Source: Acidobacteriota bacterium | GTDB lineage: Bacteria; Acidobacteriota; Terriglobia; Terriglobales; Acidobacteriaceae | DNA length: 64,000 bases | NCBI GenBank assembly: GCA_013289875.1 | Contig: JABCZC010000002.1 | Location: 51,902-115,901, forward strand | Direction: 5' to 3' | Shown here: piece after piece, positions 18,168-26,339 of the stretch | Layout: the number at the start of each line of letters is the position of its first letter | Numbering within the stretch: position 1 is the stretch's first letter | Program-made: the position numbers and the translations under genes | The notes under the pieces: model-generated | What the model was told of the DNA's origin: nothing | The model's input: the letters and a program-made list of their open reading frames with translations, nothing else | Database searches by the model: none

Positions 18168-18882
18168 TTTCAGCCGTCTCCCCGGCGTGATGGAAAGTCA
18201 GGTTCCGCAGTTGCAGGAACGGCTCCTCTTCATCCCCGCACAGTAACAGTTTTTGCCCAAGAGGCACTTCGCCGTACTTCGCGTCCTTGTCCCAGACGGT
18301 GGCGCGGCCAAGGCGAACGGCATCGTCGGGATGCTTCCAGGAAAGCGGCGAAATCGCCGGCAACAGAACTTCCCCGAGATCCTGCAGTCGAAAGTCGGAG
18401 GTTGTATGCAGGATGGCGGGCATCCAAAGCAGGTCGCGCAGTTTTTTGGGCGCCTCCACCTCGATCGACTCAACGTAAGCGAATGGAATCCAGGTATAAC
18501 TCCCGGCGATGAACGCTTCCAGATGCGCTCCTATGCGCGGGTCTGCGTCTAAAAACTCGGCAAAATCGGCGCCGTTCCACTGTCCTGAGGGCGATGGATG
18601 GGTCGTGCCTAGCGGCAGTTCGTCTTTGGCGAACATCTCCTGCCTCGTACGCTCCGCGTGTAACGCGGAGCGGTACAGCATGGCCCCGGCCACGGCCTCC
18701 GTGCTGGAATCCGACAAGACGTCCAACTGCTTGCTGGCGCGATCGTACTCGCCGGCAAAGCAAAGCAACTCAAACAAAAAAGTACGGCGCCTGGTGTCGA
18801 GCGGCTGTTTTTTCAACTCGTCACCAAGCGCGTCGATTGCAGGCTTTAGCTGGCCGGCACGATAGAGCGAAAGCGCGTCCAT
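18154..18882 (-). CDS. tagJ: TagJ/ImpE-family T6SS accessory protein
   Basis: A 242-residue ImpE/SciE family protein (TagJ). The N-terminal half is a run of TPR-like helices (LYRAGQLKPAIDALGDELKK, TFLFELLCFAGEYDRASKQL). The C-terminal half holds a SciE-type beta domain with SYTWIPFAYVESIEVEAPKK near residues 148-167, LRDLLWMPA after it, and a run of strands to the end. In characterised systems TagJ binds the sheath protein TssB and helps ClpV-driven recycling without being essential. Its place between hcp and tssA, next to both sheath genes, matches that role. It overlaps tssA by 14 bases. Confidence 0.85.
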   Translation of the reverse strand: MDALSLYRAGQLKPAIDALGDELKKQPLDTRRRTFLFELLCFAGEYDRASKQLDVLSDSSTEAVAGAMLYRSALHAERTRQEMFAKDELPLGTTHPSPSGQWNGADFAEFLDADPRIGAHLEAFIAGSYTWIPFAYVESIEVEAPKKLRDLLWMPAILHTTSDFRLQDLGEVLLPAISPLSWKHPDDAVRLGRATVWDKDAKYGEVPLGQKLLLCGDEEEPFLQLRNLTFHHAGETAESATA

Positions 18883-18893
18883 GAGGGGTCGCC

Positions 18894-19373
18894 CTAGGTG
18901 AGCTTGTTTTCCTTCGTGTTGTAAGTGATCGGGCCGGTGCTCTTAAGGTTGCCGTTCTCATCCTGCACGGAGTAGTCAATCTTGATTTCGTTGTAGGTGA
19001 ACGAGAGGCTGACGGTAGGAATTTCACTGGAGCCGGAAATCTGCAGACTGCTGACAAAGAGCTCTTTGAAGTCGACCTTCAGGTAGGGCTTCCCGTCCGC
19101 GCCAGACTTGATCGCGCTCATCGTGCCCGTCTTGATGTGAGTGCCCAGACCGATCGACTTGAAGAACTTCGGCGTTGCCTTGTCGAAATAGGTCATGATG
19201 CTGAAGTCGCTCAGATCCGCTTTGCCGGCGCCCGATCCGCCCGTACCTGCAACCGACGACACCTGGGAAGCGCCCCAGCTCCAGCTCATGAGTTGTATCT
19301 CGGTTTTGTGGTTTGAGTCCGAGGATTCACCTTCAATCCCATCAGAAAGCTTCAGAAAATAATCTACTGCCAT
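18894..19373 (-). CDS. hcp: Hcp, T6SS tube protein (TssD)
   Basis: A 159-residue Hcp, whose hexameric rings stack into the secreted inner tube. The start MAVDYFLKLSDGIEGESSD is typical, followed by EIQLMSWSWGASQ near 26-38 and a second half with FKSIGLGTHIKTGTM and YNEIKIDYSVQDENG. The length is normal with no C-terminal effector extension. An AAAGGAG ribosome site precedes the ATG, stronger than at most neighbours, which fits the high amount of Hcp a cell needs. It lies 77 bases downstream of tssC and 11 bases upstream of tagJ on the minus strand. Confidence 0.95.
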   Translation of the reverse strand: MAVDYFLKLSDGIEGESSDSNHKTEIQLMSWSWGASQVSSVAGTGGSGAGKADLSDFSIMTYFDKATPKFFKSIGLGTHIKTGTMSAIKSGADGKPYLKVDFKELFVSSLQISGSSEIPTVSLSFTYNEIKIDYSVQDENGNLKSTGPITYNTKENKLT

Positions 19374-19450
19374 ATCCCCAACTCCTTTCTTGGTTAGCTA
19401 ACCCACTGGTCTGCCCTGCAGCCATAGACCCCGGTGATGCATTGGCTTTG

Positions 19451-20947
19451 CTACTTCCGCGCCGATGCCGGCAAGTCGGCCACCAGGCGAAGCGAAACGG
19501 AGAGCTCATCGAGCTGGAAATGCGGCTTGAGGAACGCAACCGCGCGGTAGGCGCCAGGCTTGCCGGGTACTTCGGAAACCTGGATGGCCGCTTCCCGCAA
19601 AGGCAGTTTCGCCTTGGCAGCCTGGGTAGCGTTGTCATCCGCGCACACGTAATTGCTGATCCATTGGTTAAGAAACTTTTCGCAGTCCTGGCGGGTCATG
19701 AAGCTGCCGATCTTGTCCCGCATCATCGCCTTCAGATAGTGCGCAAAACGCGACATGGCCAGGATGTACGGCAATTGCGCCGAAAGCCGCGCATTGGCAT
19801 TCGCCGCGTCCTTGTCATAGAGCTTCGGCTTGTTCGCCGTCTGAACGCTGAAAAAGGCTGCGTAATCAGTTCCTTTGCAATGGACGAGCGGCACCAGCCC
19901 CTGATCTGCGAGTTCCTTCTCACGACGATCGGTGATTGCGACCTCGGTTGGACACTTGAGTGCCACATCACCCTCGTCGGTGCGGAAGGTATGAGCAGGA
20001 AGCCCCTCGACGAGCCCTCCACCCTCCACGCCGCGGATGGAAGCACACCAGCCGTATCTGGCGAATGAATTGGTGAGGCGGGCAGCCAGTCCGTACGCCG
20101 CGTTGCCCCACAAATATTTTGAGTGATCGCTGCCATCGACTGCCTCTTCGTAGTCGAACGCATCCACCTGCTTCGTGTCTTTCCCATACGGCAGGCGCAT
20201 GAGGATATGTGGAAGCGTAAGAGCCACATAGCGCGAATCCTCCGATTGACGGAAGGATTTCCACTTGGCGTACTCGGTCGAGTCGAAGATCTTGCCGATG
20301 TCGCGGGGCCCGCCAAGCTGGGTGTAGCTGGTCAGGTTCAGGAGCTCCGAAGAGGCCGCGCTCATGAAAGGTGCATGGGCGGCTGATGCTACCTGGGAGA
20401 TGCGCTCCAGCAGCTCGACATCTTCAGGGCCGCGACCGAACTCATAGTCGCCAACAAGCGCAGCAAATGGCGCACCGCCGAAGACTCCGAATTCTTCCTC
20501 ATAGACTTTCTTGAACAACGCGCTCTGATCGAACTCCGGCGCGCGCTGCAGATCCTTCAGCAGATCGCGCTTGGAGGTGTTGAGCACCTTGATCTTGAGC
20601 ATGTCGTTCGTTTCCGACTGATCAATGAGGTACTTGATGCCGCGCCAGGTTCCTTCGAGCTTCTGGAATGCCGGATAGTGCAGAACCTCGTTCAACTGCA
20701 GGGAGATAAGCCGGTCGATCTGGGCGATGCGCGCCTGAATGGTCGCTTCCGCATCGCGGGTCAGCGTCATTTGGCCCTGGAGCACCTGATTCACGAACTC
20801 CTTGACCATGTCGCGGCCGTGCTCGAGAGTGGCGGCATCGCGATTGAAGCGGCCCTGAGCGACTATCTGATCGAGCAGGTTCTGTTCCGAGGCCTGCTGC
20901 TCAACGGTTTCGCCTGCGACGGAAGCTGCTGTCTTTGCCGTACTCAT
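19451..20947 (-). CDS. tssC: T6SS contractile sheath large subunit TssC
   Basis: A 498-residue TssC (VipB), the large subunit of the contractile sheath that wraps the Hcp tube. Family blocks: RIAQIDRLISLQLNEVLHYP near 68-87, LEGTWRGIKYLID, FDQSALFKKVYEEEFGVFGG, and the C-terminal YILAMSRFAHYLKAMMRDKI with the end domain QDCEKFLNQWISNYV. Its start overlaps the stop of tssB by four bases (ATGA type), so the two sheath subunits should be made in a fixed ratio by coupled translation. Nothing unusual in length or content. Confidence 0.96.
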   Translation of the reverse strand: MSTAKTAASVAGETVEQQASEQNLLDQIVAQGRFNRDAATLEHGRDMVKEFVNQVLQGQMTLTRDAEATIQARIAQIDRLISLQLNEVLHYPAFQKLEGTWRGIKYLIDQSETNDMLKIKVLNTSKRDLLKDLQRAPEFDQSALFKKVYEEEFGVFGGAPFAALVGDYEFGRGPEDVELLERISQVASAAHAPFMSAASSELLNLTSYTQLGGPRDIGKIFDSTEYAKWKSFRQSEDSRYVALTLPHILMRLPYGKDTKQVDAFDYEEAVDGSDHSKYLWGNAAYGLAARLTNSFARYGWCASIRGVEGGGLVEGLPAHTFRTDEGDVALKCPTEVAITDRREKELADQGLVPLVHCKGTDYAAFFSVQTANKPKLYDKDAANANARLSAQLPYILAMSRFAHYLKAMMRDKIGSFMTRQDCEKFLNQWISNYVCADDNATQAAKAKLPLREAAIQVSEVPGKPGAYRAVAFLKPHFQLDELSVSLRLVADLPASARK

Positions 20948-21462
20948 TCCGCACCCCCGGTCTTGCCTAGTTCAGAACGGAGTTTTTCGCGCTTCTCCGT
21001 GTTGGAAACGGCTTCGAACAACGCTTCGTCGAGCTTGTCGTTGCCCTGCAAACTGCCGCGAAGGTCGGACAGCCGCGTACGCAGATCGAACAGGTCCTTG
21101 AGGGGGCCAACTTGCTTGGCTACGTTTTCCGGCGAAAAGTCGTCGAGGCTCTCGAACCGGAGGTTGACGCCAATCTGTCCGGCGCTGGGATCGTCGCTCA
21201 ACATATTCGGCACGGAGAAGGCCAGATGAGGCTGCATGCCTTTCAGCACGCTATCGAAGTTGTCGGGATTGATCTCGACAAACTTGCGATCCTTGAGCGC
21301 TGCGAGCGGCTGCTCGGGCTGACCGGTCAAGTCTCCAAGCACGCCCATGACAAAAGGCAGTTCCTTGAGCTCGATCGCATCGCCGATCTCGACGTCATAC
21401 GTGATATGCACGCGTGGCGAGCGGACGCGATCCAGTTTATGCTGCGTACTTTCCTTAGCCAT
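20944..21462 (-). CDS. tssB: T6SS contractile sheath small subunit TssB
   Basis: A 172-residue TssB (VipA), partner of TssC in the sheath. It contains the usual RVHITYDVEIGDAIELKELP block at about 17-36, FVMGVLGDLTG, then LKDRKFVEINPDNFD and VNLRFESLDDFSPENVA in the middle. The C-terminal helical part (about 130-172) is the region that ClpV and TagJ recognise in related systems. An AGGATAA ribosome site precedes the ATG. It is the first gene of the long minus-strand arm and is divergent from tssK1 across a 307-base regulatory region. Confidence 0.95.
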   Translation of the reverse strand: MAKESTQHKLDRVRSPRVHITYDVEIGDAIELKELPFVMGVLGDLTGQPEQPLAALKDRKFVEINPDNFDSVLKGMQPHLAFSVPNMLSDDPSAGQIGVNLRFESLDDFSPENVAKQVGPLKDLFDLRTRLSDLRGSLQGNDKLDEALFEAVSNTEKREKLRSELGKTGGAE

Positions 21463-21769
21463 AGTCTTTATCCTCGAAAGGCAGCGCGGAGAAACCGCCC
21501 GCCCTGGGTTCGATTCAACGACACAATCTGACAGGAGTGCATCTAAGCTTTCTCTACCGTATCCCTTTGCTTATCAATGCCTTTGTTAAAGGCCTAGAAT
21601 TTCGGGACAGTTCTACGCTGGCCAGTCAGAGCGCGGCAATTATTAACTTAGCCATGGTGTGTGTCAAGACGAAAGCGTTACAACTAAGGTAGTAGCCGCG
21701 TCGCGACTGCACTCGGTCTGTCAGCATGATTAGCCGCTGTATACTCATAGCCCGATAGGAAATCCATAC
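21463..21769. promoter_or_regulatory. Divergent tssB/tssK1 intergenic control region
   Basis: 307 bases without a gene separate the two divergent T6SS arms and must carry promoters for both. A TATACT hexamer at 21740-21745, 24 bases before the tssK1 ATG, resembles a -10 box, but the matching -35 position is a poor match. A perfect dyad is listed separately. I see no convincing sigma-54 -24/-12 pair. The promoter positions are weakly supported; the regulatory role of the region follows from gene direction. Confidence 0.5.
21579..21593. promoter_or_regulatory. 15-bp inverted repeat in the tss control region (candidate operator)
   Basis: GCCTTT-GTT-AAAGGC is a perfect six-base dyad with a three-base centre. 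It lies about 117 bases upstream of tssB and 177 bases upstream of tssK1. It could be an operator for both arms or a small hairpin in the tssB leader. I did not find a second copy upstream of tssK2. Confidence 0.35.
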
Positions 21770-23128
21770 ATGCGACAGTTGCAGCCGGTGGTCTGGTCGA
21801 AGGGCGTCTTCTTATCTCCGCAGCACCTGCAGGCGCAGGACCGCTTCTTCGAGGAGACGCTTCGCTTTCTTTCCGACGCGCTCTCCTTCCGCAATTGGGG
21901 CTTTTCATCCCTGCACATCGACGGTACCGGCCTCAGCGAGGGGCAGCTCAACGTAAGACAGGCCTCCGGAGTCTTTCCAGATGGCCTCATGCTGGACATG
22001 CCAGGCTCGGATGCGGCGCCCAAATCGCGAACTCTCGACGAGTGTTTTCACGAAGGCAGCAACCGGTGCAGCTTTTACCTCGCCATCCCGCAAGACAGGC
22101 CGGGAGGTATCAACATAGGGCTGCAGCGCGGCGGCGGCATCAGCACGCGCTTTTATTCAGAATTGCAGATGTTGCGCGATGAAAACAGTTCCGGCATCGA
22201 GAAGCCGGTATCTCTGGCGCGCAAGAACCTGCAGATACTGGCCGAAGGTGAAAACCTCGAAGGATCGGTGCTTTTGCCCTTGGCGCAGATCGAGCGCACG
22301 GAAGCGGGCGGCTACCGGCTCGATGCGAAATACGTGCCGCCGATGCTCAATCTCAAAGGCAATGAGCTGCTTACCGGCATTTTGCGCGGGTTGATCGAGA
22401 CTCTTGTGGCACGCAGTAGTCAGCTGGCTGGCGCCCGCCGCCAGCGCAACCAGTCTCTCGCCGATTTCAGCGCCTCGGACATCGCCAACTTCTGGCTCCT
22501 CTACACAATCAATAGCCGTCTTCCCGTCCTGCGGCATTTTCTGCAGGCCGATCACGTTCATCCGGAAACGCTGTTTCTGGAGATGCTTTCTCTTGCAGGC
22601 GCGCTCACTACCTTTTCGCCGAAGATGGAACCGCGCGACCTGCCCAGGTACGAGCATGAACAGCTCGGACCGTGCTTTCTCGCGCTCGATGCGACGATTG
22701 CGGAATTGCTGGAGACGGTCATCCCCAGCAACTTTGTGGCGCTGCCACTCAAGCAGCTGCGCGACACGATTTACGCAGCGGCGATCGACAAGGACAAGTA
22801 CTTCGAAAATTCGCGCTTCTATCTGGCTATCTCGTCCGACATGCGTGAGGCCGACTTGATCAGCCGGACACCCGCATTGGCTAAAGCGTGCTCGGCGACG
22901 CACATAGAACAGCTGATCCGCCAGGCGCTTCCCGGGTTGAAAATGACGCACGTGCCCGTGCCGCCGCGGGCGATTCCCGTCAAACTGCGCTACCAATACT
23001 TCAGCCTGGAACGATCCGGACCGGTGTGGGAGGCTATTCTGCGCTCGCGCAATTTCGGCGTCCACATCTCTGGGGAAATTCCAAATCCCGAGATGGAGCT
23101 GATCATTCTATTTGCCAACCCCGAGTGA
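21770..23128 (+). CDS. tssK: T6SS baseplate protein TssK, copy 1
   Basis: A 452-residue TssK (VasE/ImpJ), which links the baseplate wedges to the TssJLM membrane complex. The N terminus QPVVWSKGVFLSPQHLQAQD is diagnostic, with FPDGLMLDMP near 70. Middle blocks include IANFWLLYTINSRLPVLRHF and SLAGALTTFSP. The C-terminal receptor-type part ends in QYFSLERSGPVWEAILRSRN and VHISGEIPNPEMELIILFA. A GATAGGA ribosome site precedes the ATG. It is one of two clearly different TssK proteins in this locus (see 24984-26339). It runs convergently into the proline-rich repeat gene, with only 9 bases between the stops. Confidence 0.93.
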   Translation: MRQLQPVVWSKGVFLSPQHLQAQDRFFEETLRFLSDALSFRNWGFSSLHIDGTGLSEGQLNVRQASGVFPDGLMLDMPGSDAAPKSRTLDECFHEGSNRCSFYLAIPQDRPGGINIGLQRGGGISTRFYSELQMLRDENSSGIEKPVSLARKNLQILAEGENLEGSVLLPLAQIERTEAGGYRLDAKYVPPMLNLKGNELLTGILRGLIETLVARSSQLAGARRQRNQSLADFSASDIANFWLLYTINSRLPVLRHFLQADHVHPETLFLEMLSLAGALTTFSPKMEPRDLPRYEHEQLGPCFLALDATIAELLETVIPSNFVALPLKQLRDTIYAAAIDKDKYFENSRFYLAISSDMREADLISRTPALAKACSATHIEQLIRQALPGLKMTHVPVPPRAIPVKLRYQYFSLERSGPVWEAILRSRNFGVHISGEIPNPEMELIILFANPE

Positions 23129-23137
23129 AGATCCCGG

Positions 23138-24772
23138 TTATCGGTGTCGTAAGACGAAAAACAAAATCAGCACAATCACCAGCAATACGAAGACATTCAG
23201 GATGAGGATCAGCGGCAGGTATTGTTGCAGCTTGCTCGGTGCCGGGGCCGGTGGAGCCGGCGGCGGCGCGGGTGCTGGAGGAAATGCAAAGGGAGCAGCC
23301 TGGAATTGCTGCATCGCCGGCTGCGCGGGTGCCCCGGAATGAGGCATTTGCGGCATTGAGGGTGCTTGAGGAAACGCCGCTGCCTGGGGCATCTGCATGG
23401 GCGGCAATCCGGCTCTTGCGGGTGCCGCAGCCGCGGGGGCGACCGGCGGAGCACCTTGCGGTTGAAGGTCGCGCCACGCTGAACCCGAAATCACGCGCGT
23501 AAACTCGCCGGGTCCTCCCACTGACGGGGGCGCCGAAAACACCGGCTGCATGGGGGGCGCTACGGGACCTTGCGCAATGGGCGGCTGCCCGGCAGGCCGC
23601 GGAGCCGGCTCAGCAGAGAGGTTTCGCAGAAGCTGCGTAAATCCTCCGGCCGCTGGACTCGAGCCTGCAGGCGGCGCAGGAGTCGGAGACATCAAAGGTT
23701 CCGGCGACTTCCCTGGAGCGGGTTCTTCCTTGTTCAGCGCGTTAAGTAATTGGGTAAAGCCGCCCTGCGCGGGAGGCATGGACTCGGATGAGTGCGCCGG
23801 ACTATTCGAAAACTGATAGCTCCTCTCCGGGATGGACTCGGGCCGGAGCGAGTTAAGCGGGTCATCAAACGGCGTTTTCTCCACGCTTCGTTGAGAGAAT
23901 ATTTCGGTAAAGGACCCGGGTGCCGTGTTCGGCCCCGATTCCGGCGGTGCGACGGGCGGAATTGGTTGTTGCGGACTGGGTTCCGTGGAGTCCTCTGTCG
24001 GTCGGAACATCCGCGTAAAGCTACCAGTCGGAGCGGCGGCGGCTGTCTCCGGCTTCACGGGTGGCGGAGTTTCGGGAGCCCACTGCCGCGGCGTCGGCAT
24101 GACCGGCGTTGTCTCAGAGCATTCACCGGGGTTAGCGGAGATAGCGCTGAACATCTGCGTGAAGCTGTCCGGGGAGGCGGCGGCCTTCGTCGTCTCGACT
24201 GACGGCAGGGGATGAGTTCCGCTTGCGGCTTGCTCCGCCTGATTCCCGAGCGATCGCAGCATTCGCGTGAACTCGCCGGGAACCTGGACCGTAGGCTGCG
24301 CGGGTAAATCGGGCAAGGAAGATTTCTCCACCGAAATCTTCGTAAATAAACTCGCCAGGTCAGAAAGCGGTTTTGGCGATATCGATGAAAGAGGCTGTGC
24401 TACCGGAGTAGCTGCGGGTGTCGGAGAGGTGGGCGGCGCCGGATTGGGTGTAGGATTCGTGAGCGCCTGGAACATCTGGGTAAAGCCGCCCGGAGCTGCA
24501 GAAGGTGGCGGAGCCGCGGGAAGAGTTGCCGGAGTTGGCAGGGACCGCTCCTGCGTCTGGGCTGCGGGCGGAGGTGTTGTCTGAAGCCCGGGTGGAGTTG
24601 GGCTCGCCGGTGTGTTCTCGTTTCTAAGGAGAGACTTCAGCAGGTCATCTTCTTGCGGCTGCGCGGGCGATGGCGTTCCAAAGATTCCGGTTGCACTAGA
24701 CGGCTCGCGGGCGCCAGATTCACTCTTGTCGGTTGACTCGGGCTCTTCGAAGGGTGTCCTGGACGCGTCCAT
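23138..24772 (-). CDS. Proline-rich, tail-anchored protein with eight GxFT[QRE] repeats (T6SS-linked, unknown)
   Basis: I do not recognise this 544-residue protein. There is no N-terminal signal. Almost the whole chain is Pro/Ala/Ser/Thr-rich and looks disordered. Into it are set eight copies of a short motif: GGFTQMFQAL (95), GEFTRMLRSL (166), DSFTQMFSAI (202), GSFTRMFRPT (250), GSFTEIFSQR (286), GGFTQLLNAL (337), GGFTQLLRNL (376) and GEFTRVISGS (422); LASLFTKI (139) is a decayed ninth. The N terminus has EDDLLKSLLRNE (41-52), another short amphipathic segment. The C terminus is one hydrophobic helix (about 518-541) ending in LRHR, so the protein should be tail-anchored with its arm in the cytoplasm. 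It sits between tssK1 and tssK2. A multivalent scaffold for T6SS assembly is my inference. Confidence 0.8.
   Translation of the reverse strand: MDASRTPFEEPESTDKSESGAREPSSATGIFGTPSPAQPQEDDLLKSLLRNENTPASPTPPGLQTTPPPAAQTQERSLPTPATLPAAPPPSAAPGGFTQMFQALTNPTPNPAPPTSPTPAATPVAQPLSSISPKPLSDLASLFTKISVEKSSLPDLPAQPTVQVPGEFTRMLRSLGNQAEQAASGTHPLPSVETTKAAASPDSFTQMFSAISANPGECSETTPVMPTPRQWAPETPPPVKPETAAAAPTGSFTRMFRPTEDSTEPSPQQPIPPVAPPESGPNTAPGSFTEIFSQRSVEKTPFDDPLNSLRPESIPERSYQFSNSPAHSSESMPPAQGGFTQLLNALNKEEPAPGKSPEPLMSPTPAPPAGSSPAAGGFTQLLRNLSAEPAPRPAGQPPIAQGPVAPPMQPVFSAPPSVGGPGEFTRVISGSAWRDLQPQGAPPVAPAAAAPARAGLPPMQMPQAAAFPQAPSMPQMPHSGAPAQPAMQQFQAAPFAFPPAPAPPPAPPAPAPSKLQQYLPLILILNVFVLLVIVLILFFVLRHR
23480..24490 (-). 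repeat. Coding repeat array: eight GxFT[QRE]-hydrophobic motifs
   Basis: This part of the proline-rich gene (residues 95-431) encodes eight ten-residue units of the form [GD]-[GES]-F-T-[QRE]-[MLIV]-[FLI]-x-x-[LI], spaced 36 to 71 residues apart by unrelated Pro-rich linkers. F and T never change. The linkers differ in sequence and length, so the units look conserved by function and not by recent tandem duplication. Confidence 0.8.
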
Positions 24773-24835
24773 AAAGTGCCACCGTGTTTCCAGATTATCG
24801 CTTGATTCTGGAGACCAAGACTACATCGCAATTAC

Positions 24836-24864
24836 TTGACAGTAAAGAGCGGGCAACCTACGAT
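24836..24864 (+). promoter_or_regulatory. Sigma-70-like promoter for tssK2-tssL-tssM
   Basis: A perfect -35 hexamer TTGACA (24836-24841), a 17-base spacer and TACGAT (24859-24864, four of six matches to TATAAT) lie in the 211-base gap between the proline-rich gene and tssK2. Transcription would start near 24871, leaving a leader of about 110 bases before the tssK2 ATG. Confidence 0.5.
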
Positions 24865-24983
24865 GCACACACGAATTGGCCGCAGTAAATCCGAGTGCAG
24901 GAAACTCACGGGCAGACGCCTCGATCAGCCCTCAGGTTGCAGATGTCTGCGAGCCGTAATGGTCGCCAAATGGTTCGGTCACT

Positions 24984-26339
24984 ATGAAATTTTTGTCGCG
25001 GGTGGTGTGGTCTGAGGGCATGTATCTCGGCCCGCATCATTTTCAAACGCAAAGCCGCTATTTTGAAGACTCGATCTCGTTCCTGGCAGCCAGCCTGTGG
25101 CATGAGCCCTGGGGGCTGCTGCATGCCGAACTGGACCAGAAGGCCATCCGCAATGGCATTGCGACGCTGCTGCATGCTTCAGGGATTTTTCCGGATGGAC
25201 TCACTTTTGAGTTGCCGAACTCCGACCCTCCGCCGCCTGCGCGCAACCTGCTCGAAGTCTTTCCCACCACGGACGCTGTGCTGCCCCTCTACCTGGCAGT
25301 GCCGAGCCGGCGGGACAATGGCTTCGACTGCGATCTCAGCACAATAGCCAATGGCGTGCGCTTTTCGCGGATGCAACGCACGCTGCGCGATGAGACCAAT
25401 GGCATTGACGAGCGCGAGATCGAGCTGGGGCAAAAAAACATCCGGCTCGTAACGGAAGCCGAGTTGACTCCCGACATGCTGTCCATTCCGATTGCACAGG
25501 TTCTGCGGGACGGTCGCGGGCACTTGATCTACGACGAGGATTTTGTTCCCACCTGCCTCCACCTGACTGCGAGCGAGCCGCTGATGCTGCTGGTCAAGCG
25601 CCTGCTCGAAACTGTGGGTGAGAAAAGCAGCACGATCGCTCGGGGCGCAAGACGCCACGGCCGTTTCGAGTCGGGCACGGCTGCTCTCGACGTCGCGAAT
25701 TACTGGTTTCTGCATGCGCTGTACAACGCGATCCCACCGTTGCAACACCTGAGCACCACCCGGCACGCCCATCCTGAGGACCTGTTCATCGAGCTTTCGC
25801 GGCTGGCCGGCGCATTATGCACTTTCGCTGTCGACTCCGACCCCCGCCAGCTTCCTGCTTACGATCACCGCAGTCCCGGCCCGCCCTTCCGCGCCCTCGA
25901 CGCCCACATCCGGCGACACCTTGAGATTGTGGTTCCATCGAATACCGTCACGCTCGACTTTCATCCTGTGGAGCCCTACATTCAGACCGCTGAGGTTCTT
26001 GATGAACGTTGCCTTCGCCATGCCCGCTGGATTCTGGGCATACGCTCCGCCCTGGGCGAATCGGAGCTTCTGAAACTGACGCCGCGACTGGTAAAGGCCT
26101 GCTCCGCGCGCTTTGTACCCGAACTGGTGAAACGCGCCCTGCCCGGCATGGTGCTCACCCATCTGCCAGTTCCACCCACCGCCATCCGTGCTGAGGTGGA
26201 TATGCAATACTTCGCTGTCGAAACCACCGGTCCGTGCTGGGAGCACATTCTGCAAACGCGCAAAGTAGGCGTCTACATCCCGGGAGAAATTTCTCAGCCG
26301 GAGTTTGATCTCACCGTCATCGTGGAGCAATCGCAATGA
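24984..26339 (+). CDS. tssK: T6SS baseplate protein TssK, copy 2
   Basis: A 451-residue second TssK. It starts MKFLSRVVWSEGMYLGPHHF, has FPDGLTFELPNSDPPPPARN near residues 70-89, VANYWFLHALYNAIPPLQHL in the middle, and ends in QYFAVETTGPCWEHILQTRK plus VYIPGEISQPEFDLTVIV. These blocks line up one for one with copy 1, but most positions differ, so the two are old paralogues. It opens the plus-strand operon tssK2-tssL-tssM; its stop overlaps the tssL start (ATGA), which is the usual TssK-TssL coupling. By this context copy 2 is the likely partner of TssL. Confidence 0.92.
   Translation: MKFLSRVVWSEGMYLGPHHFQTQSRYFEDSISFLAASLWHEPWGLLHAELDQKAIRNGIATLLHASGIFPDGLTFELPNSDPPPPARNLLEVFPTTDAVLPLYLAVPSRRDNGFDCDLSTIANGVRFSRMQRTLRDETNGIDEREIELGQKNIRLVTEAELTPDMLSIPIAQVLRDGRGHLIYDEDFVPTCLHLTASEPLMLLVKRLLETVGEKSSTIARGARRHGRFESGTAALDVANYWFLHALYNAIPPLQHLSTTRHAHPEDLFIELSRLAGALCTFAVDSDPRQLPAYDHRSPGPPFRALDAHIRRHLEIVVPSNTVTLDFHPVEPYIQTAEVLDERCLRHARWILGIRSALGESELLKLTPRLVKACSARFVPELVKRALPGMVLTHLPVPPTAIRAEVDMQYFAVETTGPCWEHILQTRKVGVYIPGEISQPEFDLTVIVEQSQ

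Noticed and set aside
21700..21769. Sigma-70 promoter for tssK1 with TATACT as -10
   Set aside because: The -35 position (21717-21722) matches poorly, so it is mentioned only as part of the intergenic region and not called as a promoter.
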